Below, in pieces: positions 44,285 to 53,858 of a stretch of DNA of 55,186 nt (position 1 is the first letter of the stretch; each line of letters starts with the position of its first letter). The notes beneath the pieces are model-generated. The model worked only from the letters and a program-made list of their open reading frames with translations. It did no database searches and was not told the DNA's origin. Origin of the DNA: Robiginitomaculum sp. (GTDB taxonomy: Bacteria; Pseudomonadota; Alphaproteobacteria; Caulobacterales; Maricaulaceae); contig WFTT01000106.1 of the NCBI GenBank assembly GCA_015485335.1, positions 1-55,186 on the forward strand. Reading direction: 5' to 3'. Both the position numbers and the translations under genes were made by a program.

Positions 44285-45237
44285 GGCAACACCTTGGCAT
44301 ACCAGCTGGACCGCCAGAGCTTGAGCGCCAAAACGCGTAGGCGCAGGGGGATTAGCCCAGACGTATCCCTGGCCATGGCTGCCAAAAGGGGGCGGAACAG
44401 CAAAAGCGTCGGAATCTTGCGTAAAAAATGCGCCGCCTTCCAACTGGGCAGGGTGCGGGCCAGATCCGGGTGACGTTGCACAAACCGGGCGTAATTGGGG
44501 GCCGAATCCCGAAAACGACGCACCAGCGTGTCGGCACTTTCCAGACCCAGGTGACGGGCCGGGTTATCAATATGCAAAATACTATGGCGCTTGGCAGCGC
44601 GGGCGGCCCATTCCACATCTTCCCAGCCCCAGCCGGCAAAGCCTTTATCAAAGGGACAGTCACGCAGGACATCGCGGCGGACCAGCAAATTGGATGTGCA
44701 CACATGCTTGGCCGGGTTTTGCGCCCTTATGCGTGCCGGCAGACAATCAGAACGCTGGGAAAAGGCCTGATGCAGCGCCAGGGTTGGCGGCACAGTATCG
44801 TCGGTGGAGACGCTAAAGCCGCCAAAGGCTATGGCCGGTTTTTCGACCTTGATACAAGCCATCCAGTTTACCAGGAAATCATCCTGTTCGGGCATCATGT
44901 CGGCGTCCAGAAACAATACCCATTGGCCACGTGCAGAACGGATTAGCGCATTGCGGGCCGCTGCACGCCCCAGATTTTCACTGGCGCTGATCAGTTGCAC
45001 CGGTATTTCTGCGGCGGCGGTGGCGGCATCCATGCACTGGCTAAGCAGGGGATCATTGCTGCCATCATCATAAAGAATGATTTCCACATCATCGGGCGCG
45101 GTTTTGGCCAGGCGGCGCAAAAGATTATGCGGATCGTCCTTGTAGAACGGGATCAGTACGCTCAGCACGATGGGGGCATCATGTTGCCAGAAGGCATTGT
45201 TATGAATGGTGGGCAGGGTTTGAGAACCGTTACTCAT
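44281..45237 (-). CDS. Family 2 glycosyltransferase with GalNAc-T-type C-terminus
   Basis: 318-residue GT-A protein. VLSVLIPFYKDDPHNLLRRL at the start, DDGSND, metal site VLFLDADMMPEQDD (DAD), and an acceptor/UDP-sugar motif GWGWEDVEWAARA, typical of GT2 enzymes with a GalNAc-transferase-like second domain. The C-terminal part is basic with a hydrophobic stretch. It may correspond to HfsL of Caulobacter, but this is not certain. Starts and stops overlap both neighbours (ATGA). Confidence 0.83.
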   Translation of the reverse strand: MSNGSQTLPTIHNNAFWQHDAPIVLSVLIPFYKDDPHNLLRRLAKTAPDDVEIILYDDGSNDPLLSQCMDAATAAAEIPVQLISASENLGRAAARNALIRSARGQWVLFLDADMMPEQDDFLVNWMACIKVEKPAIAFGGFSVSTDDTVPPTLALHQAFSQRSDCLPARIRAQNPAKHVCTSNLLVRRDVLRDCPFDKGFAGWGWEDVEWAARAAKRHSILHIDNPARHLGLESADTLVRRFRDSAPNYARFVQRHPDLARTLPSWKAAHFLRKIPTLLLFRPLLAAMARDTSGLIPLRLRVLALKLWRSSWYAKVLP

Positions 45238-46700
45238 GTCGGCACCTCCTGATGTTTACGCAAGCGATCGCTCAGGCGCCCCACAAGGTCGCGGCAATCA
45301 GCCAGATTAAAGGCAAAAGCGGCTATGCCATACAGCAGGGCCCCAAGGCTCGCCTGTGCCATCAGCAAGGCGGTTGCCGGCCACTCAGATGGCCATGGCA
45401 CCAGCAATATCCCCGCGGCCATAACGGCGCAGGCCATAATGGTTTTGGCCGCCGCTCCATAGGGCAAGGGCAGGGGAAAATACCGTCGGCCGATCATGGC
45501 GCTGAGCACCATGCCGGCAAAATAGGCAATGACCGTGGCAATCACCGCCCCTTGCAGGCCCAGACGGGGCAGTAACAACATGTTCAGCGCAATGTTCAAT
45601 AAGGCTGGAAAAGCCATTACCGCGGCCATCACGCCGGTGCGTTTGGACAGGGTAAAGGCCTCGTGCAGATAATAAGTCATGATCCCGTTCATCAGGCCGG
45701 CCAGCGCAATCCAGGGAATGATGGTCGCGGCCTGGGCGCGAAAGGCCGGGCCGGTCATGATGGTCGCTAGTGGCACTGCCACCAGGGCCAGCCCCGTTGC
45801 CGCCGGAAAGGTCAGCAGTGCCATATACCCAAAGGCCTTGCGCGCCATGGCACGGGCATCCTCCATGCCGCCATGTTCCAGCGCCGCAATGGTCAGGGGG
45901 GCCGCCGCCATGCCCGCCCAGACAAAGATTACATCCAGCGTGCGATTGGCCAGGCCATAACCGGCGGTGTAAATGCCCACCGAGGCCGTGCCCAAATACC
46001 CGGCAATCAAAAAGCGGTCACCGGTAGACAAGGCATATTCCAACACCAAAGAGAGCGAAATCGGCAGGCCATAAAGCGCAAAAACTTTCAGGTTTTGCAT
46101 GGAGGCCCGTCCGCCTTTGGCGCGGACCAACATATGAGGCAGGTCAAATGCCAGCGCGATGCCCGCGGCTACGGCCATGCCAGCAAACGGGCCGGCGGCA
46201 CGCAAATCGGTGGCGGCAACCAGCATGATCCCCAGACCAAAGCCCATGGAGATGTGGAAAAATTCGATCAAGCTATAGCGATTGACCTCTCTGGCGGCGC
46301 GGCGCGCCTGCATGGTCAGGTTCAGGGCGGCCCGCAAAATAGCGGCAGCCAGCGCAAAGCCCAAAATGGTTTTGAAATCGGTGGGTAAAGGCAAAAAGGA
46401 TATGGCAATGCCGCCAAGTACCGCGCCAATGACCGAAAATGCCGCCAAACTCACATAGGCGCTGGCCAGATGGTCTTTTAATGAATGATTGGCTTCGGCC
46501 CGAGCATAAAAGCGCGCCATGGCCGCTTCCATCCAGGTGAACAGGACTGAATGAAAAAACGTCATCACCGCAAAGGCCAGCCCATAGCGGCCATAATCTT
46601 CCGGGCTGAGCAGACGGGTCAGCAAAAATATGCCGCCAAAGCCCGCCAAAGCCTGGGCAATATTAACCGGCAAATAGCCAAGAAGGTGCCGCCAAAGCAT
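45234..46700 (-). CDS. hfsF: Wzx-type polysaccharide flippase (HfsF-like)
   Basis: 488-residue MATE/MOP-superfamily flippase with about 12-14 hydrophobic helices, starting LPVNIAQALAGFGGIFLLTRLLSPEDYGRYGLAF, the usual polysaccharide-synthesis signature. It transfers lipid-linked repeat units to the periplasmic side. First gene of the minus-strand operon and divergent from the acyltransferase gene across 107 bases. Its stop overlaps the GT2 start. Confidence 0.88.
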   Translation of the reverse strand: MLWRHLLGYLPVNIAQALAGFGGIFLLTRLLSPEDYGRYGLAFAVMTFFHSVLFTWMEAAMARFYARAEANHSLKDHLASAYVSLAAFSVIGAVLGGIAISFLPLPTDFKTILGFALAAAILRAALNLTMQARRAAREVNRYSLIEFFHISMGFGLGIMLVAATDLRAAGPFAGMAVAAGIALAFDLPHMLVRAKGGRASMQNLKVFALYGLPISLSLVLEYALSTGDRFLIAGYLGTASVGIYTAGYGLANRTLDVIFVWAGMAAAPLTIAALEHGGMEDARAMARKAFGYMALLTFPAATGLALVAVPLATIMTGPAFRAQAATIIPWIALAGLMNGIMTYYLHEAFTLSKRTGVMAAVMAFPALLNIALNMLLLPRLGLQGAVIATVIAYFAGMVLSAMIGRRYFPLPLPYGAAAKTIMACAVMAAGILLVPWPSEWPATALLMAQASLGALLYGIAAFAFNLADCRDLVGRLSDRLRKHQEVPT

Positions 46701-46807
46701 GTTTTGTCCTGTTCTTTGGGCGCTAGCGCGTTGTTAGGATTTATAGGGTAGAACAAACGCACTAACTCTCGGTGAACAAAACGAAATAAAATCAGGAACC
46801 ACAAATT

Positions 46808-47887
46808 GTGGACGTAAACGTCAAAAAACCATCTGCGCTTACCTATGAGGAAGCACAGGCCTGGCGCGCCTTTCAACAGGCCGACCCGGCATTGCACAGC
46901 CCGTATTACACGCTTGAGTTTGCGCTCGCCTGTGATCGGGTACGTGCCGACACACAGGTGGCGGTTTTAAGAATCGGTGGCACGATAAAAGGTTTTTTCC
47001 CGTTTCATCGTGCGCCATTGGGCTATGCCTTGCCTCTGGGCGGGCCGCTGGGTGATTTTCAGGGCCTGATCGCGGAACCCGGCATGACATTTGAGATCAA
47101 TGCCATTTTGCGGGCCGCCGGCATCAGTGTTTACCCGTTCGGATTTGTTCCGGCGACCCAAACCAGTTTTGCCCCCAGTTTTGAGGCACAAGAAGACTGT
47201 CATACTGCTGATCTCAGTAAAGGTTATGCGCACTGGTATACGGTACAGTTGGCCGCCCATAAAAAGACTTTCAAAAAATACGAGGCCAATGCTCGCCGTC
47301 TGGAGCGTGATCATGGCGATCTGGTCTTTACCATGAATGATACGGACCCAGCGGCCTTTGCCAGCTTACTGAAATGGAAAAGTGCACAATATCGGGCAAC
47401 AGGTTTTTTCGATGTGTTTTCCGTACCCTGGACCGGAGACTTGTTGCGAGCCATTGCCGAGGTCAAAAGCGACCATCTGGTTGGGCAGTTATCCACCCTG
47501 CGGGTTGGGAACGTACTGGTGGCGGCGCATTTTGGTATGAAAAGCGCCCAGGCCGCCCATTACTGGTTCCCGGCCTATGATCCCCAGTTTTCCCGCTTTG
47601 GCCCTGGCCATACACTAATGTTCAAAATGTTGGAAAATCATGCGGCCGCCGGCATTGGCCAGATGCATCTGGGGGTGGGCGATTATCGCTATAAACGACA
47701 GTTTGGCGGCCATGTGGTGCCGGTGTGCTCAGGCACGGCCCTGGCTCCTTCCTTTGGGGCGCTATTGCGCCAGAGTGCACAGGCCATTCAGCGCGGGTTC
47801 GAGGCTTTGCCCCTGGGGCCGGTATCGCGTCTGCCGGGGCGGGCCTTGCGCCGGTTTGACCGCACCATGGCATTTCACCCGTCCTGA
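46808..47887 (+). CDS. hfsK: FemAB/GNAT-fold acyltransferase (HfsK-like)
   Basis: 359-residue protein with tandem GNAT-type folds: an N-terminal half with SPYYTLEFALACDRVRADTQVAVL, a middle Arg/Lys-rich helix KTFKKYEANARRLERDHG, and the typical C-terminal FGPGHTLMFKMLENHAAAGIGQMHLGVGDYRYKRQFG with the conserved DYRYK block. This matches the Acetyltransf_6/CelD-like group, which includes HfsK of Caulobacter, a holdfast modifier. Start is GTG 46808; no other start agrees better. The stop abuts the convergent small membrane-protein stop. Confidence 0.8.
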   Translation: MDVNVKKPSALTYEEAQAWRAFQQADPALHSPYYTLEFALACDRVRADTQVAVLRIGGTIKGFFPFHRAPLGYALPLGGPLGDFQGLIAEPGMTFEINAILRAAGISVYPFGFVPATQTSFAPSFEAQEDCHTADLSKGYAHWYTVQLAAHKKTFKKYEANARRLERDHGDLVFTMNDTDPAAFASLLKWKSAQYRATGFFDVFSVPWTGDLLRAIAEVKSDHLVGQLSTLRVGNVLVAAHFGMKSAQAAHYWFPAYDPQFSRFGPGHTLMFKMLENHAAAGIGQMHLGVGDYRYKRQFGGHVVPVCSGTALAPSFGALLRQSAQAIQRGFEALPLGPVSRLPGRALRRFDRTMAFHPS

Positions 47888-48160
47888 TCAATCCTGTTTT
47901 GGCGGGGCAATCAGGGCGGCCAGCCCCAGACCCACGGCCACATAACACCAGGCGCAATGGCCATAGAGCACCAGGGCACCATTCCCTGGCACCGGCACTT
48001 CACCTCCCAGACATAGCTTCAGATGGGCGAAAGGATCCTGATACAGGGCAGCCATGGACAGGCAGGAGGCCACAAAGGCAATGGCGGCCAGCAAAGCCAT
48101 CAACAGGCGCACATCCGTACCCCTGATTACGGAAATAACCCGCGCAGCGTGTGAATTCAT
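47888..48160 (-). CDS. Small membrane protein with C...HCxxC motif
   Basis: 90-residue protein with two hydrophobic segments (about residues 18-42 and 66-86) separated by a short exported loop carrying LCLGG and HCAWCY. The Cys/His pattern resembles short copper-related or DUF2946-type proteins, but this is a weak resemblance. It lies between the polysaccharide cluster and the copper-dependent cbb3 operon, divergent from ccoN across about 200 bases. Function unknown. Confidence 0.6.
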   Translation of the reverse strand: MNSHAARVISVIRGTDVRLLMALLAAIAFVASCLSMAALYQDPFAHLKLCLGGEVPVPGNGALVLYGHCAWCYVAVGLGLAALIAPPKQD

Positions 48161-48283
48161 TTTCTACCTGCCTTCGAATCTGTTTAACATCATCAACATT
48201 GGCGAAAGTTTGCGCGTTTGCGAAGGGCCAATGTACTAGATGCGACATATTAGCGCATCCAAATATATACGGCAGTAAAGCCC

Positions 48284-48321
48284 TTGAGAAAACGCTCAAA
48301 CCATCGTTGATATACTATCAA
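48284..48321. promoter_or_regulatory. Two Fnr/FixK-like inverted repeats upstream of ccoN
   Basis: TTGAG-N6-CTCAA at 48284-48299 and TTGATA-N3-TATCAA at 48307-48321. Arms match the Fnr/FixK half-site TTGA/TCAA, but the spacing is N8 and N7 against the canonical N6. They lie 42-79 bases before the ccoN start, where oxygen control of cbb3 is expected. The arms are seen directly; binding is uncertain because of spacing. Confidence 0.35.
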
Positions 48322-48362
48322 AAGCCGTGGCTGGTCACGGTGGCATGAGGGGGAGCCTCACC

Positions 48363-50018
48363 ATGAATGACTCTGCTGCCCGCAAGGGCATTGGACTGGA
48401 TGTACTGACGCTGGGCGTGTTTTTAAGTGTGCTGGCGCTGGTCAGTTTGTTTTTAACCGCCAAGACCGAAGATCCTTTGATGAAGGTTCATGCGGTCATC
48501 CTTCTTGGCGCCTTTACATTGGGCATTGCGGCGCTGTTTATGCGCGCGGCCAGTGGTCTGAATTTTGACCAGACCCGCTATGAGGAAGGCCTGATCAAGG
48601 CTGGCATTGTAGCCACAGTATTCTGGGGCCTCGTTGGCTTTCTGGTCGGGGTGATTATTGCCTCGCAACTGGCCTTTCCCAACATCATGTACAATCCAGA
48701 CTTTGGCTGGATGAATTTTGGGCGATTGAGGCCGGTACATACCTCGGCGGTGATCTTTGCCTTTGGCGGCAATGCCCTGATGGTGACCTCATTTTATGTG
48801 GTCCAGCGCACCTGTCATGCCCGTCTGGCGGGCGGGGTCTGGGCCTGGTTCGTGTTCTGGGGCTATCAGCTCTTCATCGTGCTGGCCGCCACCGGCTATG
48901 TCAGCGGCATCACCCAAAGCAAGGAATATGCAGAGCCTGAATGGTATATCGATATCTGGCTGACCATTGTCTGGGTAGCTTATCTGCTGGTGTTCCTGGG
49001 GACATTGTGGAAACGCAAAATTAAACATATTTACGTGGCCAACTGGTTCTATCTGGCGTTCATCGTCACCGTGGCCATGTTGCACATCATCAACAATCTT
49101 TCTGTGCCGATCAGCCTGACCGAACACAAGAGCTATTCGCTCTTCTCCGGGGTTCAGGACGCCATGACCCAGTGGTGGTACGGCCATAATGCGGTGGGTT
49201 TTTTCCTCACCGCCGGTTTCTTGGGCATGATGTACTACTTCGTGCCCAAACGGGCCGAGCGACCGGTATACTCCTATCGCCTGTCCATTGTGCACTTCTG
49301 GTCACTGATTTTCATCTATATCTGGGCCGGACCACACCATCTGCACTACACGGCACTGCCCATGTGGGCACAGACCTTGGGCATGACCTTCTCGATCGCC
49401 CTGTGGATGCCGTCCTGGGGGGGGATGATCAACGGCCTGATGACGCTTTCCGGGGCCTGGGACAAGCTGCGTACCGATCCGGTAATGCGCATGCTGGTGG
49501 TTTCCGTGGCCTTCTACGGCATGAGCACCTTTGAAGGGCCGGTCATGTCCATTCGCGCGGTCAACTCGCTGTCGCACTATACAGACTGGACCATTGGTCA
49601 CGTGCATTCCGGTGCCCTTGGCTGGGTGGCCTATGTCAGCTTTGGGGCCATGTATTGTCTGGTGCCATGGGTATGGAAACGCAAACGGCTCTATTCCAAC
49701 GATCTGGTGGAATGGCATTTCTGGATCTCCACCATCGGGATTGTGTTCTACATCACGTCCATGTGGGTCAGCGGGATCATGCAGGGCCTGATGTGGCGTG
49801 CCTATAACAGCTTTGGTTTCCTGGAATATTCCTTCGTGGAAACTGTTGAGGCAATGCATCCCTATTACATTATCCGGGCAACCGGGGGGCTGTTGTTCCT
49901 CATCGGTGCTATGATCATGGCATACAATTTGTGGCGCACCGCCCGCGGTGATGTGCGCAAAGGCGAAAGCGTGCCGGATATAGCACCACTGCCCAGCGCC
50001 ATACCGGCTGTGAGCTAG
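48363..50018 (+). CDS. ccoN: cbb3-type cytochrome c oxidase subunit I
   Basis: 551-residue catalytic subunit with 12 membrane helices holding heme b, heme b3 and CuB, reducing O2 with high affinity. His ligand regions seen: [13 protein letters not shown] (low-spin heme), [23 protein letters not shown] and [11 protein letters not shown] (CuB), HVHSGALGW near the C-terminal part. ATG 48363 is preceded by GAGGGGGAG. First gene of a seven-gene plus-strand operon. Confidence 0.97.
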   Translation: MNDSAARKGIGLDVLTLGVFLSVLALVSLFLTAKTEDPLMKVHAVILLGAFTLGIAALFMRAASGLNFDQTRYEEGLIKAGIVATVFWGLVGFLVGVIIASQLAFPNIMYNPDFGWMNFGRLRPVHTSAVIFAFGGNALMVTSFYVVQRTCHARLAGGVWAWFVFWGYQLFIVLAATGYVSGITQSKEYAEPEWYIDIWLTIVWVAYLLVFLGTLWKRKIKHIYVANWFYLAFIVTVAMLHIINNLSVPISLTEHKSYSLFSGVQDAMTQWWYGHNAVGFFLTAGFLGMMYYFVPKRAERPVYSYRLSIVHFWSLIFIYIWAGPHHLHYTALPMWAQTLGMTFSIALWMPSWGGMINGLMTLSGAWDKLRTDPVMRMLVVSVAFYGMSTFEGPVMSIRAVNSLSHYTDWTIGHVHSGALGWVAYVSFGAMYCLVPWVWKRKRLYSNDLVEWHFWISTIGIVFYITSMWVSGIMQGLMWRAYNSFGFLEYSFVETVEAMHPYYIIRATGGLLFLIGAMIMAYNLWRTARGDVRKGESVPDIAPLPSAIPAVS

Positions 50019-50028
50019 GGAGAGAGAG

Positions 50029-50763
50029 ATGAAATTCAAACACGAGATATTTGAGAAAAACTCTCTGATCCTGACCCTTGGCATTCTGGTGGTCGTCTCC
50101 ATTGGTGGCCTGGTGGAAATTGCGCCGCTCTTCTATCTTTCCAGCACGATTGAGAAAGTGGACGGGATGCGGCCTTATACGCCGCTGGAACTGACCGGGC
50201 GTAACGTCTATATCCGCGAAGGGTGTTATCTGTGCCACAGCCAGATGATCCGTCCGCTGCGTGATGAAGCCGAACGCTATGGTCATTACAGCCTGGCCGC
50301 GGAAAGCATGTATGACCATCCGTTCCAATGGGGCTCCAAACGTACCGGACCGGATCTGGCACGTGTTGGCGGAAAATATTCCGATGCCTGGCATTTGGCA
50401 CACTTGACCCACCCTCAGGCCGTGGTGCCGGAATCGGTCATGCCGCCTTATAAATTCCTGTTGGACAATATTCTGGATGGCCGCACCATCGAGGCAGACC
50501 TTAAGGCCAACAAAATGGTTGGGGTGCCCTATACCGAAGCCCAAATTGCAGCGGCCAAGTCAGACCTGGCCACGCAAGTTGACGAATATGCCGATGATTA
50601 TGATGGCTTTATTGCCCGTTATCCTGGCGCCAATGTTCGTGATTTTGATGGTGACCCGGAACATCTGACGGAAATGGATGCTCTGATCGCATATTTGCAA
50701 ATGCTCGGCACGCTGGTTGATTTTTCAACCTACGAAGCCGATGCCGAAGAAAATCTGCGTTAG
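50029..50763 (+). CDS. ccoO: cbb3-type cytochrome c oxidase subunit II (monoheme cytochrome c)
   Basis: 244-residue membrane-anchored cytochrome c passing electrons to CcoN. One N-terminal helix (about residues 11-35) and one heme site CYLCH at residues 66-70 ([13 protein letters not shown]), with axial Met in the [10 protein letters not shown] region. GGGAGAGAGAG precedes the ATG. It lies 10 bases after ccoN. Confidence 0.97.
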   Translation: MKFKHEIFEKNSLILTLGILVVVSIGGLVEIAPLFYLSSTIEKVDGMRPYTPLELTGRNVYIREGCYLCHSQMIRPLRDEAERYGHYSLAAESMYDHPFQWGSKRTGPDLARVGGKYSDAWHLAHLTHPQAVVPESVMPPYKFLLDNILDGRTIEADLKANKMVGVPYTEAQIAAAKSDLATQVDEYADDYDGFIARYPGANVRDFDGDPEHLTEMDALIAYLQMLGTLVDFSTYEADAEENLR

Positions 50764-50772
50764 GAGGCGATC

Positions 50773-50946
50773 ATGAATTACGAAGATGTAGCTAAGTTCG
50801 CACAGACCTGGGGGCTGGTTTATTTTGCCCTACTGTTTGCGCTGGTCCTGCTTTATGCCTTGTGGCCGGGTAACCAGCGGCGCTTTGATGAAGCAGCGCA
50901 AATCCCTCTTAATGATGGGCCTCTTGAAAACGGGGAGGATCAGTAA
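50773..50946 (+). CDS. ccoQ: cbb3-type cytochrome c oxidase subunit CcoQ
   Basis: 57-residue protein with one membrane helix (about residues 13-31, GLVYFALLFALVLLYALW) and an acidic tail. It stabilises the core complex in cbb3 oxidases. The start is ATG 50773 behind TAGGAGG; the stop overlaps the ccoP start (TAATG). Identified by size, topology and position. Confidence 0.9.
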   Translation: MNYEDVAKFAQTWGLVYFALLFALVLLYALWPGNQRRFDEAAQIPLNDGPLENGEDQ

Positions 50947-51821
50947 TGTCAGACCGTCCGGAAGTTGATGATCATTCAGGTACCGAAACCACGGGCCATG
51001 AATGGGATGGAATTAAAGAACTGAACACCCCCTTGCCGCGCTGGTGGTTGACGATATGGTTCGGGTGTATTGCCATTGCCATTGTCTATATGGTGCTGAT
51101 GCCTTCATGGCCTTTGCCATGGGCAGACACCTATCTGAAGGGGCTGCGCCATTATTCAGAACGGGCCACGTTTGAAAAAGATATGGTCAAACTGGCCGCG
51201 TCTCGCGGGCCGGACGAGGCCCGCCTGATCAATACGGCACTGGACCAGATAGAAAATAATCCGGAATTACTGAACTTTGCCATGGCGGCGGGTAAATCCG
51301 CCTTTGGCGATAATTGCGCCACTTGTCATGGTTCCGGCGGTGTTGGCACCTTTGGGTATCCGGCACTGGTGGATGATGTCTGGCTGTGGGGCGGTACGCT
51401 CGACGATATCAAATACACCATTACCAATGGTATTCGCTCCACCGGCGATGATACCCGCTTTTCACAAATGCCAGCCTTTGGCCGCGATGGTCTGCTTTCC
51501 AAGGATGAAATCAAGGATCTGGTGGAATATGTGGTATCACTGTCTGGCCGCGAGGCCGACAAGGCGGCGGTGGCGCGTGCGCAACCCCTGTTTGCCGACA
51601 ATTGCGCCATGTGTCACGGCGAAGATGGCAAGGGAACGCGTGAGCTGGGGGCACCAAATCTGACGGACGCTGACTGGCTTTATGCCGGTGATCGGGCCAC
51701 CATTACCGAAACCATTACCAATAGCCGCAATGGGGTCATGCCAACCTGGCAGGGCCGCCTTGAACCTTGGACGATCCAGGCATTGGCTGTTTATGTTCAC
51801 TCGCTTGGTGGCGGTGAATAA
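50946..51821 (+). CDS. ccoP: cbb3-type cytochrome c oxidase subunit III (diheme cytochrome c)
   Basis: 291-residue diheme subunit accepting electrons from soluble cytochrome c. N-terminal helix about residues 33-52, then two c-heme sites: CATCH at 124-128 and CAMCH at 220-224, with Met ligands in MPAFGRDG and MPTWQGRL. Shares a base with the ccoQ stop. Complete for the family. Confidence 0.97.
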   Translation: MSDRPEVDDHSGTETTGHEWDGIKELNTPLPRWWLTIWFGCIAIAIVYMVLMPSWPLPWADTYLKGLRHYSERATFEKDMVKLAASRGPDEARLINTALDQIENNPELLNFAMAAGKSAFGDNCATCHGSGGVGTFGYPALVDDVWLWGGTLDDIKYTITNGIRSTGDDTRFSQMPAFGRDGLLSKDEIKDLVEYVVSLSGREADKAAVARAQPLFADNCAMCHGEDGKGTRELGAPNLTDADWLYAGDRATITETITNSRNGVMPTWQGRLEPWTIQALAVYVHSLGGGE

Positions 51822-51849
51822 CACAAATTGAAAGGCCCTGGAGGCCAGA

Positions 51850-53385
51850 TTGGGAAAAACTACGATCATTGGGGGCTCGTCGGGTAAAACCGGCGGGCCT
51901 CAATCCTCTAAATCAAAACGCGCGGCCCACGGCGTTGATAAGATAGATGTGACGGCCGTTAACAAGCCCGAACACCGCGAGCTTTATCAAAAACGTATTC
52001 CGATTTATCCAAAACTGGCCCATGGTACGTATCGAAAAATCAAATGGGCGTTTCTGTTTGTCCTTTTGGGGATTTACTATGTGGTGCCCTTTATCCGCTG
52101 GGATCGGGGGCCGGGGGCACCGGATCAGGCGGTATTGGCCGACTTTGCCGGGCGGCGTTTTTATTTCTTTTTTATCGAGATCTGGCCCCAAGAAGTCTAT
52201 TACATTACCGGGCTTTTGATGCTGGCGGCCTTTGGCCTGTTTATGGCAACCTCGCTGTTTGGTCGTGTGTGGTGCGGTTATGCCTGCCCGCAAACCATCT
52301 GGACAGATCTTTTCATTGCTGTCGAACGCATGGTAGAGGGGGATCGCAATGCCCGGATCAAACTGGCGCGCAAACCCTTGCGCGGAAAAAAACTGGTCAA
52401 AAAAATCATCAAGCACAGTGCCTGGTTGCTGATTTCGTTCCTGACCGGCGGTGTGTTTGTCTTGTATTTTCTGGATGCACCCACCGTGGTGCGTGGCTTC
52501 TTTGTCGGCCAGGCGCCCATATCGGCATATTTGTTCACCGCCATTTTGACCTTCACCACCTATACGCTGGCCGGCACCATGCGCGAACAGGTCTGTACCT
52601 ATATGTGTCCCTGGCCGCGTATCCAGGGGGCCTTGACCGACGAAGACAGTTTCGAGGTTACCTATCGTGCTTATCGCGGCGAGCCACGTGGCCCGCACAA
52701 AAAAGGTGATAGCTGGGAAGGGCGCGGCGATTGCATTGATTGTAAAATGTGTGTGGCGGTATGCCCCATGGGCATTGATATCCGCGACGGCGACCAGTTG
52801 GAATGCATTAATTGTGCGCTATGCATTGATGCCTGCGATGACGTAATGGAAAAAATAGGCAGGCCCAAAGGGCTGATTGCCTATGATACGGAACGCAACC
52901 GCAAGCGTCTGCCCAAGGGCGAAAAGCCGGTTTATCGCCTGTTTCGTCCCCGCATCATTCTGTATGCCATTCTGGTGGGCGGCATTGCTGCGATCATGAT
53001 GTACGGCCTGATGACCCGCTCGACCCTGGATCTGAACACCCTGCGGGATCGCAGCCCGACTTTTGTGCGTCTTTCCGATGGTTCGGTGCGCAATGGCTAT
53101 ACGCTGAAAATCATCAACAAGGCGCCCAATATCCGCAAATTCCGTGTTTCCGTAGAGGGGATCAAGGACAGTTCACTGAAGGCGATCGGCCTTGAAACCA
53201 AAGATGACACGGTTACGGTGGTTGCCGAGCCTGATAAGGTTCGGGTGATCAAAATTTATGTTACGGTGCCCGCGAAAACGGTAAAAACCTTGAAAACCTC
53301 AACGCCCGTTTCCATTCTTGTAGAAGAGCTTGGGGGCGGGGAACGGGCCGTCAACAAGACGGTATTTCTGTCAGGCAAACCATGA
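51850..53385 (+). CDS. ccoG: Cytochrome c oxidase accessory protein CcoG (FixG/RdxA)
   Basis: 511-residue membrane ferredoxin-type protein involved in copper reduction for cbb3 assembly. Five or so hydrophobic helices, CGYACPQTIW and YMCPWPRIQG Cys motifs, and a ferredoxin-like double cluster (CIDCKMCVAVCP...CINCALCIDACD about residues 295-335). A C-terminal Ig-like FixG domain follows. The start is TTG 51850 with GGAGG 6 bases upstream, an unusual start codon. Overlaps fixH by 4 bases. Confidence 0.94.
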   Translation: MGKTTIIGGSSGKTGGPQSSKSKRAAHGVDKIDVTAVNKPEHRELYQKRIPIYPKLAHGTYRKIKWAFLFVLLGIYYVVPFIRWDRGPGAPDQAVLADFAGRRFYFFFIEIWPQEVYYITGLLMLAAFGLFMATSLFGRVWCGYACPQTIWTDLFIAVERMVEGDRNARIKLARKPLRGKKLVKKIIKHSAWLLISFLTGGVFVLYFLDAPTVVRGFFVGQAPISAYLFTAILTFTTYTLAGTMREQVCTYMCPWPRIQGALTDEDSFEVTYRAYRGEPRGPHKKGDSWEGRGDCIDCKMCVAVCPMGIDIRDGDQLECINCALCIDACDDVMEKIGRPKGLIAYDTERNRKRLPKGEKPVYRLFRPRIILYAILVGGIAAIMMYGLMTRSTLDLNTLRDRSPTFVRLSDGSVRNGYTLKIINKAPNIRKFRVSVEGIKDSSLKAIGLETKDDTVTVVAEPDKVRVIKIYVTVPAKTVKTLKTSTPVSILVEELGGGERAVNKTVFLSGKP

Positions 53386-53858
53386 AAAAAACGCCATACA
53401 GGGTAAAAGGCTGGCACGTACTGGCCGGGATGATCGTCTTTTTTGGCATCATTATCGGGGTTAATACGCTGTTTATTGTCAAGGCCACCGGCACCTTTCC
53501 GGGGATGAGCGTCTCTCATCCGTTTCAGAAAGGCATCCATTACAATCAAACTATCGAGGCCCGTGAAATTGCCAGGGCCGAAGGATGGAAGGCCCGTTTC
53601 ATTATTGATAATGACCAGGCCGTCCTGGTGACCATTCAGAATAATAAAGGCCCAGTGGACGGACTTAGCGTTTCGGTACATCTGTTTTGGCCGGGGCTGC
53701 CCCATGAGGATCGGAATTTGAAACTGCTGCCCAGTGGGCCGGGGCAATATCGCGCGGCGCTGGATGCCAACCAGTTTCCTTCTCGCACTATGGAATTTGA
53801 AGGCGTGGCCATACGCAAAGATAATCAATGGGGGTTTCCCTTTAAGGGGCGGTTATGA
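53382..53858 (+). CDS. fixH: Nitrogen fixation protein FixH family (CcoH)
   Basis: 158-residue membrane-anchored periplasmic protein needed for cbb3 assembly. One N-terminal helix (about residues 10-30, LAGMIVFFGIIIGVNTLFI), then a beta-rich domain with the conserved VSHPFQKGIHYNQTIE and FWPGLPHEDRNL blocks. Start overlaps the ccoG stop (4 bases) and its stop overlaps the ccoI start (ATGA). Confidence 0.93.
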   Translation: MKKTPYRVKGWHVLAGMIVFFGIIIGVNTLFIVKATGTFPGMSVSHPFQKGIHYNQTIEAREIARAEGWKARFIIDNDQAVLVTIQNNKGPVDGLSVSVHLFWPGLPHEDRNLKLLPSGPGQYRAALDANQFPSRTMEFEGVAIRKDNQWGFPFKGRL

